In this document: in pieces, positions 1 through 8,548 of the stretch
Layout: every line of letters begins with the position of its first letter
Position numbering within the stretch: the first letter of the stretch is position 1
Source: Candidatus Methanomethylicus oleisabuli
GTDB taxonomy: Archaea; Thermoproteota; Methanomethylicia; Methanomethylicales; Methanomethylicaceae
DNA length: 42,473 nt
Direction of reading: 5' to 3'
Assembly (NCBI GenBank): GCA_001717025.1
Contig: MAGU01000036.1
Location: 1-42,473, forward strand
Program-made: the position numbers and the translations under genes
The notes under the pieces: model-generated
Database searches by the model: none
What the model was told of the DNA's origin: nothing
The model's input: only the letters and a program-made list of their open reading frames with translations

Positions 1-904
1 GAACCGCCTGCTCCATCCTATATGCAGCATCGGACTCCCCCAGCCACTCAAGCATCATCTTCGCCGCCAGTATCATCGAAACGGGGTTCGCATCGTTCTT
101 GCCCGCATGCTTTGGCGCAGAACCGTGAATCGGCTCGAAGAGGCCGTAATTATCTCCCACGTTCGCGCCTGCCGCCATGCCGAGACCGCCCCCAATCTGG
201 GCGGCTTCGTCTGACAGGATGTCGCCGAACATGTTCGTCGTCACTATGACGTCGAAATCTTGCGGCCTCTTGATCAGCTGCATGGACGCATTGTCGACGT
301 AAAGCTCATCGAAGTAGACCTCTGGGTACTTCGATGCCACGGAATTGCAGACCTCCCTGAAAAGTCCGTCCGTCGTTCTGAGGACATTTGCCTTGTGAAC
401 CGCCGTGACCCTCTTCCGCCTCTTCATCGCCTGCCTAAATGCCGTCTCTGCAATCCTCTGGCATCCCCTCCTTGTTATGACCCTCAGACCTACAGTGTCA
501 TCGCCGACCTTGAATTCGTATCCCTTGTAAAGGTCTTCGGTATTCTCCCTCACGAAGAGCATGTCGATATCGTCCCTCATTGCCATAGCCCCGGGATACG
601 ACTTTATGGGCCTCAGGTTCGCATAGAGGTCGAACATCTGTCTAAGCTTGACAATCACATCCGCCGCGCTCTCGCCGACAGGCGCCTTGAGGCAGGCGTC
701 CGTGCTCCTGAGCGTCTGAATGGTATCTGCAGGCAGCGCCTCGCCGCGCCTCTTGAGGCAGTCGTCCCCTGCCGGCGCATCTATGAATACCATCCTTACG
801 GGGGTGACCTGCTCGACCGCAGCCAGCACCTCCAGGGTCGCATTTGTCTGTTCCGGTCCTATGCCGTCGCCGGAAATAAGCGCTATCTTGTATGCTTTTG
901 TCAT
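1..904 (-). CDS. leuB: 3-isopropylmalate / homoisocitrate dehydrogenase family protein (C-terminus truncated by window edge)
   Basis: Manual translation of the minus strand from ATG at 904: [40 protein letters not shown]...[37 protein letters not shown]...; open through position 1, so not in the ORF track. ATGA overlap with the upstream leuD stop. Confidence 0.9.
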   Translation of the reverse strand, partial: MTKAYKIALISGDGIGPEQTNATLEVLAAVEQVTPVRMVFIDAPAGDDCLKRRGEALPADTIQTLRSTDACLKAPVGESAADVIVKLRQMFDLYANLRPIKSYPGAMAMRDDIDMLFVRENTEDLYKGYEFKVGDDTVGLRVITRRGCQRIAETAFRQAMKRRKRVTAVHKANVLRTTDGLFREVCNSVASKYPEVYFDELYVDNASMQLIKRPQDFDVIVTTNMFGDILSDEAAQIGGGLGMAAGANVGDNYGLFEPIHGSAPKHAGKNDANPVSMILAAKMMLEWLGESDAAYRMEQAV

Positions 905-1413
905 TTCTTTTCCACCTTTTCAAATCTCTTCTTCAAGCTCTGCAGCAGCCCTCCATCCATCAGCATCTTGAGCAGGAAGTCGGGGTAACTCTCTGTGGGT
1001 ATCATCTCACCGTTGCTCTTAATCACCGCGCCCCCCTCAAGATCGATTGTAACCGTCTCGCCCTCGCCGACCCGTTCCCTTGCGTCCTTGGATATGACGA
1101 CCGGCAGGCCTATGTTTATCGCATTCCGGAAGAATATCCTCGAGAACGACTTGGCGATGATCGCCCCCACGCCAGCATGCTTCAAAGCAAGGGGCGCGTG
1201 CTCCCTGCTGGATCCGCACCCGAAGTTCTTCCCGGCGATTATTATGTCCCCTGGCTTTATCTTGTCTGCGAATCCCGGGACCAGCCCTTCAAGCGCGTGC
1301 TTGGCGAGATCCTTCGGATCAGTGAGTACCAGGTACTTCCCTGGAAGTATCACATCGGTATCGACGTCGTCGCCGAAGAGCCAAACTCTACCTTTGATGC
1401 CGTCCATGTTCAT
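901..1413 (-). CDS. leuD: 3-isopropylmalate dehydratase (or homoaconitase) small subunit
   Basis: 170 aa; GRVWLFGDDVDTDVILPGKYL and NFGCGSSREHAPLALKHAGV are typical of the small (swivelling) subunit; adjacent to the large subunit. Confidence 0.93.
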   Translation of the reverse strand: MNMDGIKGRVWLFGDDVDTDVILPGKYLVLTDPKDLAKHALEGLVPGFADKIKPGDIIIAGKNFGCGSSREHAPLALKHAGVGAIIAKSFSRIFFRNAINIGLPVVISKDARERVGEGETVTIDLEGGAVIKSNGEMIPTESYPDFLLKMLMDGGLLQSLKKRFEKVEKK

Positions 1414-2663
1414 CCCCTCATATACTTCCTTGGGTCCGCCAGCCTCCCCTCAATGGCGGTCGCTGCCGCCGTCTGCGGGGATGCGAGGTAAACCTTGGCC
1501 GCTGTACTGCCCATTCTTCCGATAAAATTCCTGTTCGAGGTGCTTATGCAGTTTTCCCCATCCGCGAGGATGCCCATGTGCCCTCCAAGGCATGGGCCGC
1601 AGTTGGGGTTGCACACAACGCCTCCCGCTTGGATGAACGTCCTGAGGTAACCTCTCTCCTCTGCCTCGAGGTATATCCTCTGAGAGGCGGGAATGACTAT
1701 CAACCTTGTGTTTGGGCTCACCTTCCTGCCTGAGAGTATCTTGGCCGCTGCCTCCAGGTCCTCGAGCCTTCCGTTGGTGCAGGAGCCTATGAAGACCTGA
1801 TCGGCTATGACGTTGCCCGCCTCGCATATCGGCTTTACGTTGTCCACCGAGTGCGGCATCGCAACTTGGGGCTCGAGCGTCGCCAGGTCAACCTCTAGCG
1901 TTCTGTAATACTCTGCATCAGGGTCGCTCTTGAGGGGCGCCTCCTTAACGCCAGTATACTCGAGGGTTCTCTTGTCCGGATTGATTATGCCCGTCTTCCC
2001 GCCCATCTCGATTGCCATGTTGCACATCGTAAGCCTGCTGTCCACGCTGAGCGATCCTACCCCGCCTCCAGTGAACTCGGCGGCGCAGTAGAGCCCTCCA
2101 TCTACGCCTAGGGTTCCTATGATGTTGAGTATTACGTCCTTGGAGGAGACCCCGTCTCTGAGCTTGTTCTTAAGGTCGCACCTTATTGTCTGCGGAACCC
2201 TGAACCACATCTCCCCCGTCAGATATACCGAAGCCATCTCCGTCGAGCCTATCCCTGTCGCAAATGCCCCGAGCGCGCCGAGGGTGCAGGTGTGCGAGTC
2301 CGCGCCAACGACGAGCATGCCGGGCTTCACATACTGTTCCGCAAGGATCTGGTGGCAGACGCCCTGCCTGCCGACCTCGTGGTAGTTCTTTATGCTGTAC
2401 TTCTTCGCATACTCCCTCAGGTCTTTGTGCAGCTGGGCGGTAACCGTTGAGTTTGCCGGGACTTGGTGGTCGAGTATTATGACCACCTTATCGGCGTCCC
2501 ACGGTCGCTCATACCCTACCTCCTTCAGCACCTTGAGCGTAAGAGGTCCGGTGAGGTCATGAATCATGGCAAGGTCGATTCTGCATACCACGTATTCTCC
2601 AGGATGGACTGCCTCATTTCCAGAGGCCCTTGCCAGTATCTTCTCGGAAATGGTCATTCCCAT
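1410..2663 (-). CDS. leuC: 3-isopropylmalate dehydratase (or homoaconitase) large subunit
   Basis: Aconitase-family motifs VGADSHTCTLGALGAFATGIGSTEMA, FIGSCTNGRLEDLEAAAKIL, NPNCGPCLGGHMGIL. Start chosen at ATG 2663 (MGMTISEKI) behind a GGAGG-like sequence; the ORF extends to 2696. Confidence 0.93.
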   Translation of the reverse strand: MGMTISEKILARASGNEAVHPGEYVVCRIDLAMIHDLTGPLTLKVLKEVGYERPWDADKVVIILDHQVPANSTVTAQLHKDLREYAKKYSIKNYHEVGRQGVCHQILAEQYVKPGMLVVGADSHTCTLGALGAFATGIGSTEMASVYLTGEMWFRVPQTIRCDLKNKLRDGVSSKDVILNIIGTLGVDGGLYCAAEFTGGGVGSLSVDSRLTMCNMAIEMGGKTGIINPDKRTLEYTGVKEAPLKSDPDAEYYRTLEVDLATLEPQVAMPHSVDNVKPICEAGNVIADQVFIGSCTNGRLEDLEAAAKILSGRKVSPNTRLIVIPASQRIYLEAEERGYLRTFIQAGGVVCNPNCGPCLGGHMGILADGENCISTSNRNFIGRMGSTAAKVYLASPQTAAATAIEGRLADPRKYMRG

Positions 2664-2862
2664 GCTAGGCCCTCCAATGCTCCACGATAATCGCATCTTC
2701 CTTTAAAAATTACCTGTAGCTCATCCTAAAAAATCATAAATGGCGTTCTACAATGACATGCTCTTTCATGCTTTCCACAATCAGATATTGCCAAATTTGC
2801 CAAGGGCTTCCTTTTCCGGCTATTAAGCGCTCATAAAAAAAGTAAAAAAAGTGGGGCGCCCT

Positions 2863-3084
2863 TCAGGACAAGGCATCTTTGAACGCGGTCTTCAACCTCC
2901 GCGAAAATTTCGCTATCAGGACGACCGCCATGACCGCCGGTAGCGAAAGGAGGCAAGCCCCCCCCATGGGGCACGCACCGCAGGCGGCTCCGCATGGGGC
3001 GCTGAGCAGGTATGTGAGTGGCGCCGCAGAGGCCGCCATTGCATACGCCCACAGACCCTTAATTCTGCTGAGCCACGCCCGCAT
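2863..3084 (-). CDS. Small cysteine-rich membrane protein
   Basis: 73 aa MRAWLSRIKGLWAYAMAASAAPLTYLLSAPCGAACGACPMGGACLLSLPAVMAVVLIAKFSRRLKTAFKDALS: two hydrophobic segments flanking a four-Cys CxxxCxxCxxxxxC motif; start overlaps the end of the NapH-like gene. Confidence 0.6.
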   Translation of the reverse strand: MRAWLSRIKGLWAYAMAASAAPLTYLLSAPCGAACGACPMGGACLLSLPAVMAVVLIAKFSRRLKTAFKDALS

Positions 3085-3955
3085 CCTTCTTTCTCCCCCA
3101 CCTCATCGAGTATGCCCCTTTGGGGCAGCGATTGACGCACTCTTTGCAGTTTATGCATAGGGTCGTCTCGATCGACTTGTCGTCATTTATTGCCCACATC
3201 GGGCACATCTCCTTGCAGCTATTGCAATCCGTGCATTTGGTCTTATCATACTCCGTCCGGTACATGCCAAGTTTGCTCCCAGCCTTGTGTGCCAGATTTG
3301 ACATTGCACCAAGCGGACAGAAGAAGAGGCACCAGCCCCTGCCTCCGAACATCAAGACTCCGCCTATTATGAGCCACCCGATAAGGACCATTATTCCACC
3401 CGTGTGCCAATACTCCAGCGCTGTTGCGTTGCCGAATGCTGCATCGACCAAGTTCTGGAGAGTGGCTGAGGCGCAGTACCTGCAGCATACCGACGAGATC
3501 TGGTCGCCGAATATCTTGAATCCAGCAAAGACTGAAACTGCAATGAACCCTGCAAGGAAGCCATACCTGAGCCCTCGCGTGACCTTGGGGTCCTTTATCT
3601 TCAGCCTGAACTTGGATGGCAGAGGTATCACTCTGCTAAGCCCTTCGCTCACCGCACCGACTGGGCATAGCCATCCGCAAAAGACGGGGCCCAAGAAGAA
3701 CGACAGCAGTATGACCCCTATCACGAATGCCGCGCTGACCGAGCCTATGAGCGAGTAATACCTCCCGCTGAACATCCAGTCAATGGGCATCCTGAGGCAG
3801 ATCGTGTGGAGCGTAGGATCCGCCACGTTGCCGATGGCAAAGTAGACCAGCCGGCTGAAGAGAGCGAAGGGCGCGACGAATAAGAAGAAGCCCGCGACCA
3901 GCGAGATGTAGCGCATCTTATTCTTTCTTAGCGTATCCAAGAATTTCAACTGCAA
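3059..3955 (-). CDS. Membrane-bound 4Fe-4S protein, NapH/NosR-like
   Basis: 298 aa, several TM helices, CGWLCPVGAVSEG and CLFFCPLGAMSN motifs, then a C-terminal 2x[4Fe-4S] ferredoxin domain CTDCNSCKEMCP...CINCKECVNRCP. Confidence 0.88.
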   Translation of the reverse strand: MQLKFLDTLRKNKMRYISLVAGFFLFVAPFALFSRLVYFAIGNVADPTLHTICLRMPIDWMFSGRYYSLIGSVSAAFVIGVILLSFFLGPVFCGWLCPVGAVSEGLSRVIPLPSKFRLKIKDPKVTRGLRYGFLAGFIAVSVFAGFKIFGDQISSVCCRYCASATLQNLVDAAFGNATALEYWHTGGIMVLIGWLIIGGVLMFGGRGWCLFFCPLGAMSNLAHKAGSKLGMYRTEYDKTKCTDCNSCKEMCPMWAINDDKSIETTLCINCKECVNRCPKGAYSMRWGRKKDAGVAQQN

Positions 3956-4530
3956 CAGTCAGCCACCCCTCCAACAATCTCCTGGCCATGACCAATGATT
4001 ATGGGTATGAAGGTCAGGACCTGCTTCGTATCAGCATCGATTACCTTCAGCCCCCCTTGGTAGACGATCTGCTCGTCCATGTAGTAAGCCGGAATTCTGA
4101 AGTACCAGTCGATTCCCAAATTCTTGATCGACTGTCCTGGATACAGCCGCTCCGTGAATGTGTGGGCCTCCTCGTCATAAGGCAAATTCGCGCTTACCGA
4201 CCACTCCACCGGGAACGTCGTATTTGCAAGCTCCAGCTGCACCCTGACCGGCTTCTTTCCTAGGTTGTATATCCAGTGCGTGGAGAGCGCCTCGATATTC
4301 GGGTTCAGCGCGTTCTTTAGGGCGCCCCTGCTATCTAGGTCTATCACTATCGGTGCCATGGATACCGGAGGGCCCGCCCCCCTCAACGTAATCGGCTCGG
4401 TCACATTTCCGGCAGGGAAGGCGACCCAGAAGTGGACCATCTCAGATTTTCCGAAGACCGCAGCATACGCCCCCAACGAGAGCGTTATCACGAACATAGC
4501 TGCGAACGCAATCAACACTGTCTTGTTCAT
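3946..4530 (-). CDS. Membrane-anchored extracytoplasmic protein of unknown function with C-terminal vicinal cysteines
   Basis: 194 aa, N-terminal TM segment (MNKTVLIAFAAMFVITLSLGAYAAVFG), beta-rich ectodomain, C-terminus VADCCS; stop overlaps the start of the NapH-like gene. Confidence 0.7.
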   Translation of the reverse strand: MNKTVLIAFAAMFVITLSLGAYAAVFGKSEMVHFWVAFPAGNVTEPITLRGAGPPVSMAPIVIDLDSRGALKNALNPNIEALSTHWIYNLGKKPVRVQLELANTTFPVEWSVSANLPYDEEAHTFTERLYPGQSIKNLGIDWYFRIPAYYMDEQIVYQGGLKVIDADTKQVLTFIPIIIGHGQEIVGGVADCCS

Positions 4531-4583
4531 GTCTCACACCTGACCGATAAAAACTGGCGCCCTACTCGGTATTTCTACTTGAT

Positions 4584-4628
4584 GGAATTGAATTCCTATC
4601 GCAAGGTTCATATATTGAATTCAAATAT
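4584..4628. promoter_or_regulatory. Two palindromes in the divergent promoter region upstream of the PadR-like gene
   Basis: ggaatt-g-aattcc (4584-4596) and ttgaattcaa (4615-4624) within tatattgaattcaaatatat, centres about 30 bp apart, between the divergent genes 4530(-) and 4649(+). Confidence 0.5.
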
Positions 4629-4648
4629 ATCTCAGATGGCGAAGACTG

Positions 4649-5194
4649 ATGGCAAGCGACCCTGTTTCCAAGAGCTTGGAATGGAGCAAGAAAGGTTACA
4701 TGGGCATGGCATTGCTCCTCATGATAAACGAGAGGCCACTCACCGGATACGACATAATGCGTTCGATAAGGGAGACGACTGACGGCTCTTGGACCCCAAC
4801 GCCGGGTGGAGTATACCCTGTCCTGAAGAAGCTTGAAGCGGAGGGGCTTGTCCACGGCGAATGGTACGTCCACAAAGGAAGGAAGTGCAAGACATACGTC
4901 ATAACCGAGAGCGGAAAGCGGACCCTTGAGAATGTGCTGATCAAGCAGAGCCAGATCGCATTGGGGATAAACCGCCTATTCGAGGGCTGCATGAAAGACA
5001 TCTTTGGCTTCGAGCACCCATTCGTTGCTCGCCCCGTCATCTTTGCGATGCTGGAGGACGACTCTGTAAGGCAGGGGCTCGAAGACCTGGAAGATAAGAG
5101 GGAAGCCGTGCTGGAGCTGATCGATTCACTACGTCGTTATTTGGCCGACACGGATGCCAAGATCGCGGAGCTGAAGAGGGGCACTACCTTTTAG
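4649..5194 (+). CDS. PadR family transcriptional regulator
   Basis: GYMGMALLLMINERPLTGYDIMRSIRE...TPTPGGVYPVLKKLEAEGLVHGEW...KTYVITESGKRTLE is the PadR winged-helix signature; C-terminal helical domain. Confidence 0.9.
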   Translation: MASDPVSKSLEWSKKGYMGMALLLMINERPLTGYDIMRSIRETTDGSWTPTPGGVYPVLKKLEAEGLVHGEWYVHKGRKCKTYVITESGKRTLENVLIKQSQIALGINRLFEGCMKDIFGFEHPFVARPVIFAMLEDDSVRQGLEDLEDKREAVLELIDSLRRYLADTDAKIAELKRGTTF

Positions 5195-6047
5195 CGAGCC
5201 CCAGCGCATACTCTATTATCTTGCCCGGGATGTCGACCTCAGTCGCCGACATCGCACCCTTGAACTCTACCGTGCTGTTGACCTCGTGTATAACGAATCC
5301 GTTATCCGTCTCCATGGCATCGACGCCTAAAACCCCCCCGCCGACGACCTCCGCCGCCTTCAAGATCATCTCCCTGAGCTCTCCGCTGACGGGGAACGAC
5401 TCTGCATGCCCGCCCCTGGCTATGTTGGTCCTCCAATCGTCTGGTGCGGAGTACCTGAATATAGATGCGGCGATGAGGTCTCCGACCACCACTGTTCGTA
5501 TGTCCCTGGGTGGCCGCTTCACCATCTCCTGTATGTAGTATATCTGGTAGAGCGGGTTGCCCATCTCCTCCCGGTCCTCAAGGATTGCTTGGGTCGTCTC
5601 CCGGTCCTTTAGTGGCGCTATGAGCCTCCCCCAGCTCCCGAATACAGGCTTTATCACCGCGGGATAGCCGATCTCTTCTACTGCCCTCATTGCCTCCTCC
5701 TTCGTGAAGGCTACTATCGTCTTGGGGGTAGGTATCCCTGCCTTCGCAAGGGCCATGCTACATAGGAGCTTGTTGCCGCAAATCGAGGCTACCTTGTGCG
5801 AATTTATGACGTTCACACCTTTGCTCTCGAGTATTGCCGTGATGTAGAGCCCCCGGAAATGGCTGACGCACCTCTCAAGTGCCACCTCGCCAAACAGTTC
5901 GCGGTCTTTGTCCGGATCGGTTATGGTCAGGTGGAGCTCCTTCGCGTCCACGGCTCTGAAATCCACCCCCCTCTTCTGCGCGGCATTGATGAGCTCCTTC
6001 TCTTCAACCCTGATCCTGTCGTAAAGAAGGGAGATGGATGGGGGCAA
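5184..6047 (-). CDS. lysX: LysX/RimK-type ATP-grasp ligase (LysW-aminoadipate/glutamate ligase)
   Basis: 287 aa; ATP-grasp motifs (YPAVIKPVFGSWGRLIAPLKDRE, GGGVLGVDAMETDNGFVIHEVNSTVEFKGAMSAT); immediately downstream of lysW. Confidence 0.9.
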   Translation of the reverse strand: MPPSISLLYDRIRVEEKELINAAQKRGVDFRAVDAKELHLTITDPDKDRELFGEVALERCVSHFRGLYITAILESKGVNVINSHKVASICGNKLLCSMALAKAGIPTPKTIVAFTKEEAMRAVEEIGYPAVIKPVFGSWGRLIAPLKDRETTQAILEDREEMGNPLYQIYYIQEMVKRPPRDIRTVVVGDLIAASIFRYSAPDDWRTNIARGGHAESFPVSGELREMILKAAEVVGGGVLGVDAMETDNGFVIHEVNSTVEFKGAMSATEVDIPGKIIEYALGLAKR

Positions 6048-6050
6048 CTG

Positions 6051-6221
6051 CTATTCTCCCCAGTCTTCGCCTTCGGACTCCGCGACCTTCAGTTCAAAGT
6101 TTCCTTTGCTGTTCTTGGACACTTCGAGCTCTGCACCGCAGTCCCCGCAGCTGATAATCTCGCCCTCGATAACTTCTTTTGTCTCGATGTCTCCATCGCA
6201 TTCAGGACATTTGAATTTCAT
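6051..6221 (-). CDS. lysW: LysW amino-group carrier protein
   Basis: Manual translation (56 aa, below the ORF-track cutoff): MKFKCPECDGDIETKEVIEGEIISCGDCGAELEVSKNSKGNFELKVAESEGEDWGE; zinc-ribbon CxxC pairs and the diagnostic EDWGE C-terminus. Confidence 0.95.
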   Translation of the reverse strand: MKFKCPECDGDIETKEVIEGEIISCGDCGAELEVSKNSKGNFELKVAESEGEDWGE

Positions 6222-6315
6222 TTCTCTTCCTCCAAATTATTGCTTCGAAACTAACAATAATTTATATTAATAAATATTTCTATAACATTCTGTTAATCCT
6301 CTATTGGAGTCGCGT

Positions 6316-7296
6316 TTAATAAACCACATTCAAATCGGCTGTTTTTTCAGTTATCGCCGCATTAAAAAGCCTCAAAAATGTATCGAATTTATCTATGGGG
6401 ATCCGTGCCCCTGCTGCCTTCGGGTGACCTCCGCCGGTCCCGCCCAACTGATCCACGATCTGCGGTAGCATCTTATTCATCTCTATCTTGTCCGAGTGCG
6501 ATCTCAGGCTCATCTCGATGAATCCCCTCCGGGTCTCACCACCGATGCCAACCGTGGCCCCGGTCGCGCCCTTGGCGTATACTGCCGTCTTTCCCAAAGA
6601 CCAGTCCATGTCAAGGACGTAAGCTATCTGCCCAACCGTCTTCACGTCCTCCTTGATCTTCTTGCGCATAGCCTCCTCCCTCAGTGCCTCCCCTATCGCA
6701 AGGTTTACCAGCCACTCATTAGAACTGGGCGTCTTGGCCGCCGCAAGGAACTGCGCCACCTTGCGTTTGCTGTCGTGATTTCTTCCGAGGGCATCTATGG
6801 CTTGTATCATGATGCCGCACTCGAGGTATAGCCCGCGTTTATCCCATTTGTTGAGGAGCGCCTCTATCTCGTAAGTCTTGTCAAGGTAATCCCCTATGGC
6901 GCCAAATATGGCGACCCTGCTCATATCATCCGGCATCTGCCTCGGGGTCTCCTTCATGAGCCGTGTGAACGTGAGCTCTGCAGCGCACGATGAGGTGGCA
7001 TGCACGAGCTCGGCGGGGAACTCCTTTGCATCGAAGACCTCAGGGAGTGGGTGATGGTCAATATACAGGATCCTCTTCCCCCCCTGCGCTATCCTCTTTA
7101 ACTCCCTCACAACCTGCCCGTATACGCTTCCTGAGAGTGCTATGTCGCATATCACGACATCCCCCTCGACATGGGCGAGGTCCTCAGCCAGCCCTACCGG
7201 GTGTGAGAAGTAAATGCTGGCGTCCTTGAATGCGGAGAGCGCCAAGGCGGCAGAGCAAATCCCATCAGTGTCCCCGTGAGAGACTATCCACTTCAT
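6316..7296 (-). CDS. DHH/DHHA1 family phosphoesterase (RecJ/NrnA-like)
   Basis: MKWIVSHGDTDGICSAALAL, DIALSG, LYIDHHPLP and C-terminal GGTGGGHPKAAGARI (DHHA1). Confidence 0.9.
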   Translation of the reverse strand: MKWIVSHGDTDGICSAALALSAFKDASIYFSHPVGLAEDLAHVEGDVVICDIALSGSVYGQVVRELKRIAQGGKRILYIDHHPLPEVFDAKEFPAELVHATSSCAAELTFTRLMKETPRQMPDDMSRVAIFGAIGDYLDKTYEIEALLNKWDKRGLYLECGIMIQAIDALGRNHDSKRKVAQFLAAAKTPSSNEWLVNLAIGEALREEAMRKKIKEDVKTVGQIAYVLDMDWSLGKTAVYAKGATGATVGIGGETRRGFIEMSLRSHSDKIEMNKMLPQIVDQLGGTGGGHPKAAGARIPIDKFDTFLRLFNAAITEKTADLNVVY

Positions 7297-7339
7297 AAAC
7301 GATAATATGCTGCGGAGTTAAAAAAGGATTGAGTTCGCC

Positions 7340-8548
7340 TTACTCCGCCCTGAATATGTTTTCATACTTTGTGTAGATCTCCAGCGACTCCGCCTGCACG
7401 CTCGCCCTCCTACGGTTTATGACATCTATGAAATCGTCCATTGTTATGGGCCTCGGTATCGCGTTCCTATCTGACGCCTTCCCCGACTCAAAGAACTCGC
7501 TGACGACCTTTAGTTGGGCCGCCTGCGCGATGTCCCTGATGTCGCTGCCGGAGTAGCCTTCCGTCTTCTGCGTGAGAATGTCGAGGTCCACGCTGCTCAT
7601 GTTGAGCTCCTTGGTGTATATGATGAACATGCGCCTCCTCGCCTCACTATCGGGGATGGGGACATAGATCCTCTTCTGGAAGCGGCGTATGAATGCCTTG
7701 TCAAGCGACCACGGTTTGTTGGTGGCGCCTATGACATAGAGGGGGAGGTTCTTGCTCTTATCCGTGAGTCCGTCCATCTCCTTTAGGATCTGGCTCCGCA
7801 TCCTTATCTCGCCGCCAACTTCTTGGGAACGGGTTCCAAGCAGTGAGTCTATCTCATCAATGAATATGATTGCCGGCTGTCCGTTCGAGGTCTTTTCCCT
7901 AGCTGACCTGAACAGCTTGGCGACGTTCTTCTCTGCCTCGCCGAGCCACTTTGACATGATCGATGCCGCATCAACTGAGTAAAACGCTGCGCTGATCTCG
8001 GTTGCAACCGCCGCCGCTATCAGCGTCTTGCCGCATCCCGGCGGGCCATACAGCAGGATTCCCCTAGGCCATCCAAGGGGGAATAGGTCGGCGCGCATAG
8101 TCGGATATATGATGGCTTCCCTCAGCGCTTTCTTGGTGGTCTCAAGACCCGACACGTCATCCCACTTGACATTAGGCTTCTCTGTTACCAACAGCTGATC
8201 ATAAATCCCTGCCTTCTGCTGCGTTGCCGCCTCCCCTGGCTTCTGGGGGAGTGTTGGGCTTTCCATCGCTGGCCTGCTTGGGAAGACCTCCGGCTCGCTC
8301 TCGTCGGAGTCGGCGGCGTGCCCTACCTGGAGTATCTTTATCCTTTCTTGGTACTCCATCGCTTTCTGTATGTATATCCGGTTAAGCTCATAGCTGGGGT
8401 CAAGCTTCACAAGCCTCATGAACGATTCGATTGCCCTTTGGTAATATGTGATCGCCATGCCCTTAGCGCCTTGCCTGTCGAGGCGCATCGCCTCCATGGC
8501 ATACTTCTTTCCGTCAGATTCTAGTATAGCCGCCGCGTTCATTGTCAT
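7340..8548 (-). CDS. cdvC: CdvC / Vps4-like AAA+ ATPase with N-terminal MIT domain
   Basis: MIT-like helices at the N-terminus (YAMEAMRLDRQGAKGMAITYYQRAIESFMRL), Walker A GPPGCGKTLIAAA, Walker B IIFIDEIDSLLG, DRxxx sensor region; downstream of ESCRT-III genes. Confidence 0.93.
   Translation of the reverse strand: MTMNAAAILESDGKKYAMEAMRLDRQGAKGMAITYYQRAIESFMRLVKLDPSYELNRIYIQKAMEYQERIKILQVGHAADSDESEPEVFPSRPAMESPTLPQKPGEAATQQKAGIYDQLLVTEKPNVKWDDVSGLETTKKALREAIIYPTMRADLFPLGWPRGILLYGPPGCGKTLIAAAVATEISAAFYSVDAASIMSKWLGEAEKNVAKLFRSAREKTSNGQPAIIFIDEIDSLLGTRSQEVGGEIRMRSQILKEMDGLTDKSKNLPLYVIGATNKPWSLDKAFIRRFQKRIYVPIPDSEARRRMFIIYTKELNMSSVDLDILTQKTEGYSGSDIRDIAQAAQLKVVSEFFESGKASDRNAIPRPITMDDFIDVINRRRASVQAESLEIYTKYENIFRAE

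Noticed and set aside
260-1525. Plus-strand ORFs of 170-240 aa (260-988, 892-1491, 995-1525)
   Set aside because: Antisense to the clearly recognisable leuB/leuD/leuC genes; no family motifs, biased composition.
3120-3758. 212-aa plus-strand ORF antisense to the NapH-like gene
   Set aside because: Shadow frame of a gene with unambiguous Fe-S motifs.
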